Notes: generated from the sequence alone by a model not told the origin. A DNA stretch of 64,000 bases from Armatimonadota bacterium (GCA_023474015.1 JAMCYN010000151.1:20687-84686), one strand, 5' to 3'. Counted from the first letter of the stretch, positions 50,455-58,552 are shown. Program-made: numbers and translations.

Positions 50455-51648
50455 ATGAAATGCCCTAAGTGCGGTTCGATAAACGGCAAAACGAATAAGT
50501 TCTGCAGGATGTGCGGCGCTCGGGTCGAGGGGCTGGTTCAGCCAGAAGCGCGTCCCGCCGAAATGTTTATACACGCCCCGGACGAGCTCGAGCTGGGCGA
50601 GGAGCTTTTCGACGTCTGGAAGCTGTATGAGTCGGGCGATCTGGAAGTCGCGGCGGGCAAGGTCGAGAAGATCATCGAGACCAGCCCGGAGAGCACGTCG
50701 GCCTTATCCCTCCTGGCGCTGATCCACGAGCGCAGGGCCGAGGAAGCCATGGCCGACGGCGACATACTCTCCGCGCAGGGGTTTCTACAGCAGGCGGTGG
50801 CGCGGCAGGAGAAGGTCATCGACCTCAATCCCGACAGCGCCGCCGACCGCGAAAAGCTGGTTTCCCTGCGGATGAAGCTTTCCGGCCATACGACCATCCT
50901 GCCGATCAGCCCCAGGCGCGTGCGTAAGCTCGCCCCAGCCAGTCTCAGGGCGGCGCTCAAGTCCGCTCCTCCGCAGGTGCTGGCGGCTGTCGGCGTGTTT
51001 TTCGTGATAGTCGTGCTCGGGATCACGCTCATTCCCGGTGGCGACGAAAAAGAGGCGCGTGTGACGGTGACGCCATCATCCGCTCCGGACGATGGGAGAA
51101 TCCGCGTACCTTTCACTCCCAGCGGGACCGAGCAGCCAAGGGCCAACGTCGCTCTGGCAGCCGGGCCCAACGATCTCAAGGTGTACACATATCCGGCTCC
51201 CCAGCCCCAAACTCGCCCTTTCGGTAATGCCGTCGCTCCCAGGCCGACCCTGGCCGGGCCGGAACTGCCGAGTGCCTCTGTGGAACCCGCCAGGCTGCCA
51301 CCGCTCGGCGCTGAACTGACCCTAACGCCGGAATCGAAGTCGATTGTAAGCGTGAGGCCCGCGCAGCCTAAGCAGGGCGCGAAGGCCAAGGTCACATCCG
51401 AGGCTCAGCCCGTGAAGCCGGAACCTGTCGCGCAGCCCGACGGCTCCAGCCTGCTTGCGGCGGCAATCGAGCTTCAGAACCAGGGCCGGAGTCAGGAGGC
51501 GATTATCTCGGCGGAGCAGGCCGTGTCGCGGTTCCAGGCGGATATCGCCGTCGGCAAGAACGTAACGGCGGCCCAGCGCGGCGCCGATAACGCCAGAAAG
51601 TTCATCCAGATCTGGCAGCAGTCAGCGAGTTCAACAGCCGAACAATGA
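50455..51648 (+). CDS. Zinc-ribbon, TPR-like, single-pass membrane protein
   Basis: A 397-residue protein. The N-terminal zinc ribbon is CPKCGSINGKTNKFCRMCGA (Cys4). A helical TPR-like region (LFDVWKLYESGDLEVAAGKV, SALSLLALIHERRAEEAMAD, QGFLQQAVARQEKVIDLNPD) lies at about residues 45-135. One membrane helix is near 185 (VLAAVGVFFVIVVLGITLI). A Pro-rich extracytoplasmic region ends in a short helical domain (LLAAAIELQNQGRSQEAIIS). The stop overlaps the next gene's ATG (ATGA, 51645-51648). Such zinc-ribbon/TPR proteins are common but unassigned; together with the next gene it may form an envelope scaffold. Confidence 0.75.
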   Translation: MKCPKCGSINGKTNKFCRMCGARVEGLVQPEARPAEMFIHAPDELELGEELFDVWKLYESGDLEVAAGKVEKIIETSPESTSALSLLALIHERRAEEAMADGDILSAQGFLQQAVARQEKVIDLNPDSAADREKLVSLRMKLSGHTTILPISPRRVRKLAPASLRAALKSAPPQVLAAVGVFFVIVVLGITLIPGGDEKEARVTVTPSSAPDDGRIRVPFTPSGTEQPRANVALAAGPNDLKVYTYPAPQPQTRPFGNAVAPRPTLAGPELPSASVEPARLPPLGAELTLTPESKSIVSVRPAQPKQGAKAKVTSEAQPVKPEPVAQPDGSSLLAAAIELQNQGRSQEAIISAEQAVSRFQADIAVGKNVTAAQRGADNARKFIQIWQQSASSTAEQ

Positions 51649-53384
51649 GAAGAGCCATTGTCACATTTATTGGACTGATCCTGGCCATTATGCTCGGCAT
51701 TTCGGCGGAGGCTGCCGGCCGACCCATGGTGCTGGTGTTCGAGACCTCCGCCGGAACGGGAATTTCGAAACAGCTTGCGTCGTCCTCCTCCCGCGCGCTT
51801 CGCAACTACCTGCGCGACTCGCAGCGCGTCGAGGCCACGATATTCGACCGCGAGTCCCCGGCGGTACTGCGCGCGATTATGGACAAGAAACTGACCGCCG
51901 ACAGCGTGGCGAGTTTTTCGAGCAAGGAGCAGCGCATCGAGGCCGCGCGTACCCTCGGTTTCGACTACGCCGCCGCCGCTGATCTATCGATTATCAAGAA
52001 GACCGACCTCCTGCCGCCTCTGAAAACCAAAGGCCCCAAGACGGAGGTCAAAATCAACCCCGAGGACGAGATGAGCAGCCTTATGCAGGTGAAGCTCTGG
52101 CTCGCGGATGTCGACAGCCGCAAGTCGAACTGGGAGGCTATCGGGTCCTCGATGATCGTCGGGACCGGCGAACTCGATCTGGGGAACTCGATGCAGTCGG
52201 CCATGAGCACATCCGTTTTGGACATCGTGCGGCAGGCGTTCGCCAAACTGCCCCGCGTGAAGCAGACCGACCCTTCGGCCACGGACAATTCGAGTGCCAT
52301 AGCGGCGTCGGCGCCTCCACCCGCGTCCCAGCCCACGGCAGCCGACTACAGCTCCCAGGCCGAAACCAGTCTCAAGGACGGCAACCTGGCACTGGCCATC
52401 CAGCAGTACTCCATGGCTGTGAGCGCGGACCCGTCCAACGGCCCCCTGAGGATCAAACTCGCGGAAGCATTCGCGCGCAAGGGGATGTTCGATCAGGCTG
52501 ACGACGAGCTTACGCGGGCGCTCGAGGCCGGAGCCGACAAGGCCGCCATAGACGCCGCCAGGGCGCGCGTGGAGGCTATGCAGACCGGCACAAAACCTCC
52601 TCCCCCAAGCGAGGCTAAGACAGTTGATAAGGGGAGTCAGTCAGTCGCTGTCGGGCCGAAGCCGACCGGCGATGCCTACTCCCAGGCCGTTGCGAAGCTG
52701 ATAGAGGGCGACAAACTCTGGAACCAGGGGAAACCCGATGACGCGGCCCAGGCATACTCCGACGCGGCGAAACTCTACCCGCTCGACTGGCGGTCGCACG
52801 AGCGCCTCGCGATAGTGAACGCTTCCATGTCGCTCTTCAACGAGGCGCGCAAGGCGTTGGAGCAGCTAAATGTCGTTCAGCCCGAACCCTCGGCCGAGGT
52901 CGCCCAAAACCGCTACGACATGTTCCGCCGGGCGTTCGATAAGTCGTTCGAAATGCTGCTGAAGCAATATGACGACGACTCCGCCGATTTCGAGAAGAAG
53001 ATAATCAGCCGCGAGAGCTACTACACCACTGTCAATGGCCTCGCCTTGCGGCTGGAGTCGATGGCAAAGTTCCTGGACGCGCTCCCGGTCCCGTCATCCA
53101 AGAAGCCCGCGAACCTCCGCCGGAGCCTGGCGTGCGGGCTTGCCGCGCAGGCCGCATCCAACTCGCTGGACTACCTCGAATCCAACAACAAGAAGGCGAA
53201 AGCCAACGCCGATGTCTTCATGAGCCAGGCGAAGAAAGAGATCCAGGCCGCATCTAAGCTGGACGACAACAAAGTCGTGGTGAGCAAGGAAGCGCCGAAA
53301 GAGGGAACAGGGACGCCCGACGAGGGGTCGGAAAGCCCCGAGCAGCCTCAGCCCGACGAGTCAGCCCCGGCGGAAGGGCAGTAG
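51645..53384 (+). CDS. Exported TPR protein
   Basis: A 579-residue protein. The signal peptide is AIVTFIGLILAIMLGISAEA. An N-terminal alpha/beta domain (RPMVLVFETSAGTGISKQLA, EAARTLGFDYAAAADLSII, VKLWLADVDSRKSNWEAIG) resembles the beta-strand/helix plan of outer-membrane-associated nucleotide-fold modules. Two TPR groups follow (AAETSLKDGNLALAIQQYSM-like near 245 and DKLWNQGKPDDAAQAYSDAA near 365). An acidic Pro/Glu-rich C-terminus ends the protein. It is translationally coupled to the zinc-ribbon protein. Specific role unknown. Confidence 0.75.
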   Translation: MRRAIVTFIGLILAIMLGISAEAAGRPMVLVFETSAGTGISKQLASSSSRALRNYLRDSQRVEATIFDRESPAVLRAIMDKKLTADSVASFSSKEQRIEAARTLGFDYAAAADLSIIKKTDLLPPLKTKGPKTEVKINPEDEMSSLMQVKLWLADVDSRKSNWEAIGSSMIVGTGELDLGNSMQSAMSTSVLDIVRQAFAKLPRVKQTDPSATDNSSAIAASAPPPASQPTAADYSSQAETSLKDGNLALAIQQYSMAVSADPSNGPLRIKLAEAFARKGMFDQADDELTRALEAGADKAAIDAARARVEAMQTGTKPPPPSEAKTVDKGSQSVAVGPKPTGDAYSQAVAKLIEGDKLWNQGKPDDAAQAYSDAAKLYPLDWRSHERLAIVNASMSLFNEARKALEQLNVVQPEPSAEVAQNRYDMFRRAFDKSFEMLLKQYDDDSADFEKKIISRESYYTTVNGLALRLESMAKFLDALPVPSSKKPANLRRSLACGLAAQAASNSLDYLESNNKKAKANADVFMSQAKKEIQAASKLDDNKVVVSKEAPKEGTGTPDEGSESPEQPQPDESAPAEGQ

Positions 53385-53443
53385 CACTTCACCGTGGCAT
53401 TCGCATTTGTGGTAGAATATAACGGACAGCGAGGTGAATGCAC

Positions 53444-53623
53444 TTGGCGAACAGAAACAAGGCCGAGACCAGCCCAGCGCCGGCCGGCAAGCGAGAGAAG
53501 CTACCGCCCAAAGGCACGGCGGCTCGTCTGCGTCATGCAGTTGGGCTTTGGTCACACATGACTCCGGAGGAGATCGAACATATCAGGCGCGAGATTTATG
53601 GGTCCAGAAAGTCGGCGAGGTAG
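53444..53623 (+). CDS. Small probable antitoxin of a PIN toxin
   Basis: A 59-residue basic protein (ANRNKAETSPAPAGKREKLP, then LRHAVGLWSHMTPEEIEHIRREIYGSRKSAR in two stretches). No family is recognised with confidence; the C-terminal helix pair resembles linker regions of small antitoxins. TTG at 53444 is preferred because GAGGTGA (53431-53437) lies at proper distance, whereas the ATG at 53438 abuts it. It ends 5 bases before the PIN gene, which argues for an antitoxin role. Confidence 0.6.
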   Translation: MANRNKAETSPAPAGKREKLPPKGTAARLRHAVGLWSHMTPEEIEHIRREIYGSRKSAR

Positions 53624-53628
53624 CCGCT

Positions 53629-54024
53629 TTGTATTTACTGGACACAAATGCCTGTATAGATGTGCTTGCTGGAAATCAGAAGGTGGATGAACATCTCGCG
53701 CGACTGGATCGGGTGAGAGTATATACAAGCGCCGTAGTTATCGGAGAGCTTGTCTACGGAGCTGTTCGTTCGCGGCAACCAATCGTCGAGATGGCGAAGA
53801 TAAGGCAGTTGATGCAGGATGCGCGCGTACTGCATGTGGACTCTTCTGCCGCATTTCAGTATGGCCTGATCAAGGCTGCTCTAGCCGCACAAGGCAGGCT
53901 TCTGGAAGACAACGACCTTTTCATCGCCGCTACAGCCCTTGCCAAGGGGCTCACCCTTGTCACCCACGACAAAGCCTTTGCGCGTATCCCTGATCTGGCA
54001 ATCGAAGACTGGCTGGAATACTGA
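53629..54024 (+). CDS. PIN-domain ribonuclease toxin (VapC-like)
   Basis: A 131-residue PIN domain with a complete acidic set: Asp in YLLDTNACIDVL (about residue 5), Glu in SAVVIGELVYGAV (about 41), Asp in LLEDNDLFIAATAL (about 93) and Asp in LTLVTHDKAFARI (about 112). TTG at 53629 is supported by GCGAGG 8 bases upstream. It forms a pair with the small upstream gene, the second PIN-type module in the window, unrelated in antitoxin type to the one at 14.6-15.3 kb. Confidence 0.88.
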   Translation: MYLLDTNACIDVLAGNQKVDEHLARLDRVRVYTSAVVIGELVYGAVRSRQPIVEMAKIRQLMQDARVLHVDSSAAFQYGLIKAALAAQGRLLEDNDLFIAATALAKGLTLVTHDKAFARIPDLAIEDWLEY

Positions 54025-54067
54025 TCAGCGGGGCTGGTTCCTTTCCGCCCCAACCTGTTACTTCCGG

Positions 54068-55006
54068 CTACGGCCCGCCGTGTCGACGCCAGCGACCCTC
54101 TCCCCGGCGGCGTTCCTTTATCTTCTTCTCAATCTCATACCTGAGCCGCTTGAACTGATCAGATGTTAGCACCGAACGTATCACCTGCTGGCGCGCGTTG
54201 GTGATGTCCGACAACTGTTTCTGGTCCTGGTGGATCGCGTCGATCAGCCTGCGGGCGGAGGCGACATCCAGGCTGTAGTTCGAGTAAAGGTCCGCGAGCG
54301 ATTCGGAGTCGCGCCGCAGTTTCTGGAATATGGGCGCCTTTTGAGGGACCTTGCGCCAGAGTTGTTCGAGGCGCTTCGCCTGGTCGGGATTGAGCCCCAA
54401 ACTCCGGATAGACTCCTTGCCCATTATGTTGTCCAGCAAAGACTCCTGCCTGGGAGGTCTGACCCCGGCCTCCGGCCCGTGTATCCTGCCTTTCATCATA
54501 CCCCGGAACTCGGCAAACTGGTCCGCGTTGAGTTTGCTCCTGAGCGCGATCTGGTTGTCCAGGTGAATACCGAGCAGTTCGCGTTGGGCGCGGCTTATTC
54601 GCTCCCGTGCGGACCGGGCCTTACGTTCGTCGAGATTATAGTCTCGATAGACCTGGAAGAGATCCATCCGCGCGCGTCTAAGCGTATCGCGAGCATCCTG
54701 CATCTTGCGGCGGGTTTCCATCCCGATAGACTTAAGTTGCTGCCTCTGCTCAGGCGTAACATCGATCCGCTGCGCGCTCGCGCCGACACCCGTCATCAGA
54801 AGCACGGCAGCAATCCATATTCCCAGCGCAATGGAGCCGGAAGGGATTTTTGCCACGAAATCCCGAAAGGACGAAAACGCGAAAGGGAAGGGAGGGATTA
54901 GAAATCCCCAGATTGTCCCTTTCGTCCCGGATTGCAAATCCGGACGAACAGCAGGTCCCTTCCGTTCCCTGTTCCCTATTCCCTGTTCCCTATTCCCTAT
55001 TCGCAT
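54068..55006 (-). CDS. Spy/CpxP-like periplasmic LTXXQ protein with repeat-derived N-terminus
   Basis: A helical periplasmic protein. The true export signal is GSIALGIWIAAVLLMTGVGAS, ending before RIDVTPEQRQQL. Two LTxxQ-like stretches occur: VTPEQRQQLKSIGMETRRKM and LTSDQFKRLRYEIEKK, plus LNADQFAEFRGMMKG and LNPDQAKRLEQLW, typical of metal-sensing/chaperone Spy and CpxP proteins. The frame continues 50 codons upstream of the signal through an octamer/heptamer repeat to an ATG at 55006, 9 bases after the anti-sigma stop. A GTG at 54856 is an alternative start without a clear ribosome site. So the mature start is uncertain; the domain call is firm. Third gene of an ECF sigma operon. Confidence 0.8.
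   Translation of the reverse strand: MRIGNREQGIGNRERKGPAVRPDLQSGTKGTIWGFLIPPFPFAFSSFRDFVAKIPSGSIALGIWIAAVLLMTGVGASAQRIDVTPEQRQQLKSIGMETRRKMQDARDTLRRARMDLFQVYRDYNLDERKARSARERISRAQRELLGIHLDNQIALRSKLNADQFAEFRGMMKGRIHGPEAGVRPPRQESLLDNIMGKESIRSLGLNPDQAKRLEQLWRKVPQKAPIFQKLRRDSESLADLYSNYSLDVASARRLIDAIHQDQKQLSDITNARQQVIRSVLTSDQFKRLRYEIEKKIKERRRGEGRWRRHGGP
54852..55003. repeat. Composite element inside the Spy-like gene
   Basis: CGAAATCC/CGAAAGGA/CGAAAACG-type 8-bp units (54855-54885), core GGGAAGGGAGGG, hairpin CCGGATTGCAAATCCGG (54928-54944), then TCCCTTCCG and TGTTCCC/TATTCCC heptamers (54957-55001). The order is the same as at 30776-30902 and 56157-56337. Confidence 0.83.
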
Positions 55007-55015
55007 TGGACTTTC

Positions 55016-55459
55016 TCACATATTATCTATCACGTCGATCATCGCGTCGGAATGGCCGCCGAGAGGGTCATCGGAAACCACGGCCACGCTGATCGGCCTG
55101 GTGTTGTCGGGTTGAGTCGGCGGTGCGGGCGTCTTCAGGCTGTAAGCGGTTGCAAGGATCGCCGCCGCCGCGACCGTTGTGGCCGCTATTCTGCCAAATC
55201 GGGTGGTCAGCTTATCCGGCAGAAGGACCGAACGAAAACGGCTGGGCTTTGTCCTTGCGCGGACCAGCGCCCAGACGTCGTTCGCGGCTTGCTCGTAGGG
55301 CAGCGTGCCCAGCCGACCGGCAAACGCCGCTTCGTCCTCAAGCAGCGCCGCGCACTGGTCGCACTTCGCTATGTGAAGCCTGACCTTTTCCGACTCAGGT
55401 CGGCTCAGTTGCCCTCTGCTGTAGTCCAGAAGATTCGGCTGTATCTGCTCGCAATTCAT
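55016..55459 (-). CDS. Zinc-finger anti-sigma factor (zf-HC2)
   Basis: A 147-residue membrane anti-sigma factor. The zinc-binding anti-sigma domain is NCEQIQPNLLDYSRGQLS with KVRLHIAKCDQCAALLE (His-x3-Cys-x2-Cys). One membrane helix near residues 93-108 (IAATTVAAAAILATAYSL) leads to a short periplasmic tail. It should hold the ECF sigma factor inactive until an envelope signal. Its start overlaps the sigma gene by 65 bases, an unusually long overlap that enforces stoichiometry. Followed by the Spy-like gene. Confidence 0.92.
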   Translation of the reverse strand: MNCEQIQPNLLDYSRGQLSRPESEKVRLHIAKCDQCAALLEDEAAFAGRLGTLPYEQAANDVWALVRARTKPSRFRSVLLPDKLTTRFGRIAATTVAAAAILATAYSLKTPAPPTQPDNTRPISVAVVSDDPLGGHSDAMIDVIDNM

Positions 55460-56090
55460 TCCTGTTGCCTTCTTTCTCTTCGTCGTCGCACAGCTTCTTC
55501 AGCCGTCGCCGCGCCCTGAAGAGTTTTATCTTCAAATTGCTGGATGGGATACCGGTGATCTGGACTATCTGATCGTAGTCCATCTCCTGGAAGTGGTAAA
55601 GGCTGATGAGCAGCCTCTCCTCTTCATGCAATCCACGCATCGCGTTGATTATCCTGGCCTTTTCTTGCGCTTCGATGGCGTGCTTCTCGGGGTTCGCCGC
55701 CGCCGATCCCGAAGTGTCGGCCAGTTCGGACCCTTCCGTAAGCACATCCTCGATGTGCACTTCCCGCCGCACCTGGCGCGACCTCAATATGTCCCGCGCG
55801 GTGTTCGTCGCTATGCGAAAAAGCCACGTGGTGAACTTGGCCTGTCCCTTGAAACTTCCCGCCGCTCGCCACACCTTCACGAAAACCTCGGCCAGGGCTT
55901 CCTCCGCGTCCTCGTGGTTGCTGAGCATTCGGTAGAGCAGGCTGTAGACGGGCCGCTCGTGCCGCCGAAACAGCACGCTGAGCGCCTCCTGGTTCTGGCG
56001 CTTACAGAGTCCCAGGAGTTCCTCGTTACTTGCCGAGAAATCGAAATCTCCAGCCCCGTTCAATTGCTCACTCCACTTGGCGACTATCAA
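55395..56090 (-). CDS. ECF-type RNA polymerase sigma factor (RpoE-like)
   Basis: A 231-residue sigma factor. Region 2 is ALSVLFRRHERPVYSLLYRML followed by HEDAEEALAEVFVKVWRAAGSF and KFTTWLFRIATNTARDILR. Region 4 is AMRGLHEEERLLISLYHFQEM then DYDQIVQITGIPSSNLKIKLFRARRRLKKL, a clear helix-turn-helix. TTG at 56090 is used; starts a few codons further in are possible. It heads the sigma/anti-sigma/Spy-like operon, an arrangement typical for envelope or metal stress. Upstream lies a composite repeat rather than a recognisable autoregulated promoter. Confidence 0.95.
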   Translation of the reverse strand: MIVAKWSEQLNGAGDFDFSASNEELLGLCKRQNQEALSVLFRRHERPVYSLLYRMLSNHEDAEEALAEVFVKVWRAAGSFKGQAKFTTWLFRIATNTARDILRSRQVRREVHIEDVLTEGSELADTSGSAAANPEKHAIEAQEKARIINAMRGLHEEERLLISLYHFQEMDYDQIVQITGIPSSNLKIKLFRARRRLKKLCDDEEKEGNRNELRADTAESSGLQQRATEPT

Positions 56091-56156
56091 TAGTATAGAC
56101 GCGCGATATCGGCACCGGTTTCGCTCTGCGTCGCAAGTTCATGACAAAGCTCTTTC

Positions 56157-56337
56157 TTATCGCGAAAGCGCGAAGGAGCGAAAACGCGAAAGGGAAGGGA
56201 CGGGCTTAAGCCCGGGGAACTTGTGTCCGGGGTTCAAACCCCGGACGAACGGAAAGACGGACGAACGGGGTTATGCCAGGCTATCCCGGAATGCAAATCT
56301 TCCTTCTGTTCCCTATTCCCTATTCCCTATTCCCTAT
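56157..56337. repeat. Composite element: octamer arm, T-arm-like hairpins, GGGAACA heptamer arm
   Basis: GCGAAAGC/GCGAAGGA/GCGAAAAC/GCGAAAGG 8-bp units, core GAAGGGACGGGCTTAAGCCC, hairpin GTCCGGGG-TTCAAA-CCCCGGAC (56225-56246), then CGAACGG repeats and TTCTGTTCCC/TATTCCC heptamers up to 56337. It separates the sigma operon from the ASCH gene. Confidence 0.84.
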
Positions 56338-56345
56338 CTTGCGGC

Positions 56346-56374
56346 TTGACACCCAGGCGCAGGCGGTTTATAAT
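56346..56374 (+). promoter_or_regulatory. Consensus sigma70 promoter of the ASCH gene
   Basis: Perfect TTGACA (56346-56351), 17-base spacer, perfect TATAAT (56369-56374), about 20-base leader. The strongest housekeeping-type promoter in the window, placed just behind a composite repeat. Confidence 0.85.
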
Positions 56375-56400
56375 GCTGCATCGGTTGTCTGGAGCAATAT

Positions 56401-56793
56401 ATGTATGCCTTAAACTTTTACCCTGAAATATACGCGGACGCCCTCATGCGCGGGCGCAAAAGCGCTACCATAAGACTCGGCGATAAATCCGACAAATATC
56501 AGAGCGGGCAGATAGTCTGGATCACTGTCGGGCGCAAGTATCAGGTCCGGCAGAAGCTGTTTTCGGCGATCATAGACGACGTCACCGTCAAGTCCGCCGG
56601 GGACCTCACGATGATGGAAGTCGAAAAGGAGAACCTCGAGTTCCGCAGCCCCGAGGATGTCATGACCCTCTTATCCCGCATCTATGACCGCCTCGTCACC
56701 CCGCTGGATACAATCAGCATTATATCATTCTCACCCGTCCGTGAGAGCGGCGTCAAGGACGAACTCGAAGAGATATTTGACAGATGGGTCTGA
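56401..56793 (+). CDS. ASCH-domain (PUA-like) protein
   Basis: A 130-residue cytosolic protein. The ASCH pattern is present: ALMRGRKSATIRLGDKSDKY (the G-x-K-x-x-T/S-x-R motif), GQIVWITVGRKYQVRQ and FSAIIDDVTVKSAGDLTMME. ASCH proteins bind RNA or modified bases; some are N4-acetylcytidine amidohydrolases, but identity here is open. The C-terminal 40 residues (DVMTLLSRIYDRLVTPLDTI, then EIFDRWV) are an extra helix-strand unit. GGAGC sits 5 bases before the ATG. A very strong promoter suggests high expression. Confidence 0.75.
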   Translation: MYALNFYPEIYADALMRGRKSATIRLGDKSDKYQSGQIVWITVGRKYQVRQKLFSAIIDDVTVKSAGDLTMMEVEKENLEFRSPEDVMTLLSRIYDRLVTPLDTISIISFSPVRESGVKDELEEIFDRWV

Positions 56794-56795
56794 TC

Positions 56796-56891
56796 TAGAG
56801 GTTAGATGTTAGATGTTAGAGGTTAGAGGGGAGGGCTCAGTGCATCAGGTACCTTCCCTTCTAACCTCTAACATCTAACCTCAAACCTCTA
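56796..56891. repeat. Heptamer hairpin repeat, GTTAGAT/GTTAGAG family
   Basis: Left arm 56796-56830 (GGTTAGA/TGTTAGA units), centre GAGGGCTCAG...ACCTTCCCTTC, right arm 56856-56891 (TCTAACC/TCTAACA units). It lies between convergent ASCH and lysS genes and touches the lysS stop. Confidence 0.87.
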
Positions 56892-58424
56892 AATCGGTTT
56901 CATCTGCGGAAACAGCAAAACGTCCCGCAGGTTCGTCTCGTTGCAGAAGATCATGACTAATCGGTCGATGCCTATGCCGAGGCCGCCGGTGGGGGGCATA
57001 CCGTATTCGAGCGCGCGGAGGAAGTCCTCGTCCATAGGGTGAGCTTCCTCGTCGCCTGCGGCGCGCATCTTCCCCTGCTCCTCGAACCGCTCGCGCTGGT
57101 CTATGGGGTCGTTGATCTCGCTGAATGCGTTGCCGGTCTCCTGCTTCGCCAAATAGACCTCGAACCGGCGCACCAGGCTCGGGTTGTCCTGCCGCTTCTT
57201 GGCGAGCGGAGAGGTTTCCAGCGGGAAGTCGGTGATGAAAGTCGGCTGGACGAGGTTGGGCTGGACGAACCGCTCGTGAATTTTCTCGATGATCCCGCCG
57301 ATCATATGCTCCTGCTCGGTCGGTAGCCCAATGCTCTTCATCGCCTCAAGCGCGGTTTCCAAACTATTGAACGCCTCCGGCTCGACGCCCGCATACTGCC
57401 TTATCCCTTCGAGGATCGGCAGCCGCTTCCACGGCCCGGCCACATCAATGGTGGTTCCCTGATAGTCGAACGTGGTGTCGCCGTGAACCGCCCGGCACAC
57501 GTGCTGGAACAGGCCCTCGACAAGGTCCATCACGTCCTCCAGGTTCGCGTAGGCCTCGTAGCTTTCAAGCAGAGTGAACTCGGGGTTGTGCCTGGGCGAG
57601 AGGCCCTCATTGCGGAAGACTCGCCCGATCTCGTAGACCTTCTCCAGCCCGCCGACGATCAGCCTCTTCAGGAATAGCTCCAGCGAGATACGCAAGTGGA
57701 ACTCGTGCTCCAGGGCGTTGTGATAGGTAAGGAACGGCCTCGCCGCCGCGCCGCCCGCGACCATCTGCAGCACCGGCGTCTCGACCTCCAGATAGCCCCG
57801 GCTGTCGTAGTATTCTCTTACGGCTCGGATAATCCGACTGCGGTTCTCGAACGCCCGGCGGCTTTCATGGTTGGTGACAAGATCAACGTAACGCTGCCTG
57901 TATCGCTGCTCGACATCCTGCAGGCCGTACCAGTGCTGGTCGCCCTTCTCCTTGCCGAACGGGATAGGCCGGATCGACTTGGAGAGCACCTCGATCCCCT
58001 TCGCGTGAACCGAAACCTCGCCTGTGCGCGTGCGGAATATGTAACCCCTGACCCCGATGAAGTCGCCCAGGTCCAGGAGTTTGACCATCTCGTACTCGTC
58101 GCCGAGTTCATCGCTCTTCAAATAAACCTGAATCTTCCCCTTGCGGTCCTGTATGTGAACGAACGCCGCCTTGCCCATCAGCCGCAGGCTCACCACGCGC
58201 CCCGCCAGGCTCACACTGACCTCCGGCGCGCCTTCCCCCTCGTTCGCTTCGTAGGCCGCGATAACGTCCGTGCTGAACGGCTCGATCTCGTTCTCGCCCA
58301 CGCGGGCGCATCGCTCATATCTCTCAACGGCGAACGGGTCCCGGCCCAGCTCTCGCATCCGCTCGAGCTTCTCGACCCGCGCCTGTATTAGTTCATCAAT
58401 GGGTTGTTCGTGCTGTTCTTCCAA
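56889..58424 (-). CDS. lysS: Lysyl-tRNA synthetase, class II
   Basis: A 511-residue cytosolic synthetase charging tRNA-Lys. The N-terminal OB-fold has VSLAGRVVSLRLMGKAAFVHIQD. Class II motif 1 is FENRSRIIRAVREYYDSRGYLEVETPVLQ, described here in family terms. Motif 2 is EIGRVFRNEGLSPRHNPEFT, and motif 3 is GLGIGIDRLVMIFCNE. TTG at 58424 is preceded by GGAGAG at 7 bases. A promoter lies at 58462-58490. Length and motifs are complete, so the gene is functional. Confidence 0.97.
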   Translation of the reverse strand: MEEQHEQPIDELIQARVEKLERMRELGRDPFAVERYERCARVGENEIEPFSTDVIAAYEANEGEGAPEVSVSLAGRVVSLRLMGKAAFVHIQDRKGKIQVYLKSDELGDEYEMVKLLDLGDFIGVRGYIFRTRTGEVSVHAKGIEVLSKSIRPIPFGKEKGDQHWYGLQDVEQRYRQRYVDLVTNHESRRAFENRSRIIRAVREYYDSRGYLEVETPVLQMVAGGAAARPFLTYHNALEHEFHLRISLELFLKRLIVGGLEKVYEIGRVFRNEGLSPRHNPEFTLLESYEAYANLEDVMDLVEGLFQHVCRAVHGDTTFDYQGTTIDVAGPWKRLPILEGIRQYAGVEPEAFNSLETALEAMKSIGLPTEQEHMIGGIIEKIHERFVQPNLVQPTFITDFPLETSPLAKKRQDNPSLVRRFEVYLAKQETGNAFSEINDPIDQRERFEEQGKMRAAGDEEAHPMDEDFLRALEYGMPPTGGLGIGIDRLVMIFCNETNLRDVLLFPQMKPI

Positions 58425-58461
58425 CTACTGGCTCTCCGTGTGGGTAATTCTGACAGCCTTT

Positions 58462-58490
58462 ATTATACAGGGTTGGAGCGGGTACGGCAA
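58462..58490 (-). promoter_or_regulatory. lysS promoter
   Basis: Minus strand TTGCCG (58490-58485), 17-base spacer, TATAAT (58467-58462), leader of about 30 bases. No T-box leader fits in this space. Confidence 0.75.
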
Positions 58491-58552
58491 AGCAGTTCCT
58501 GACCGGCGGGCGCGTTCCACATTGACGGCGGCTTTCTCGTCGCAAGAGGGAA

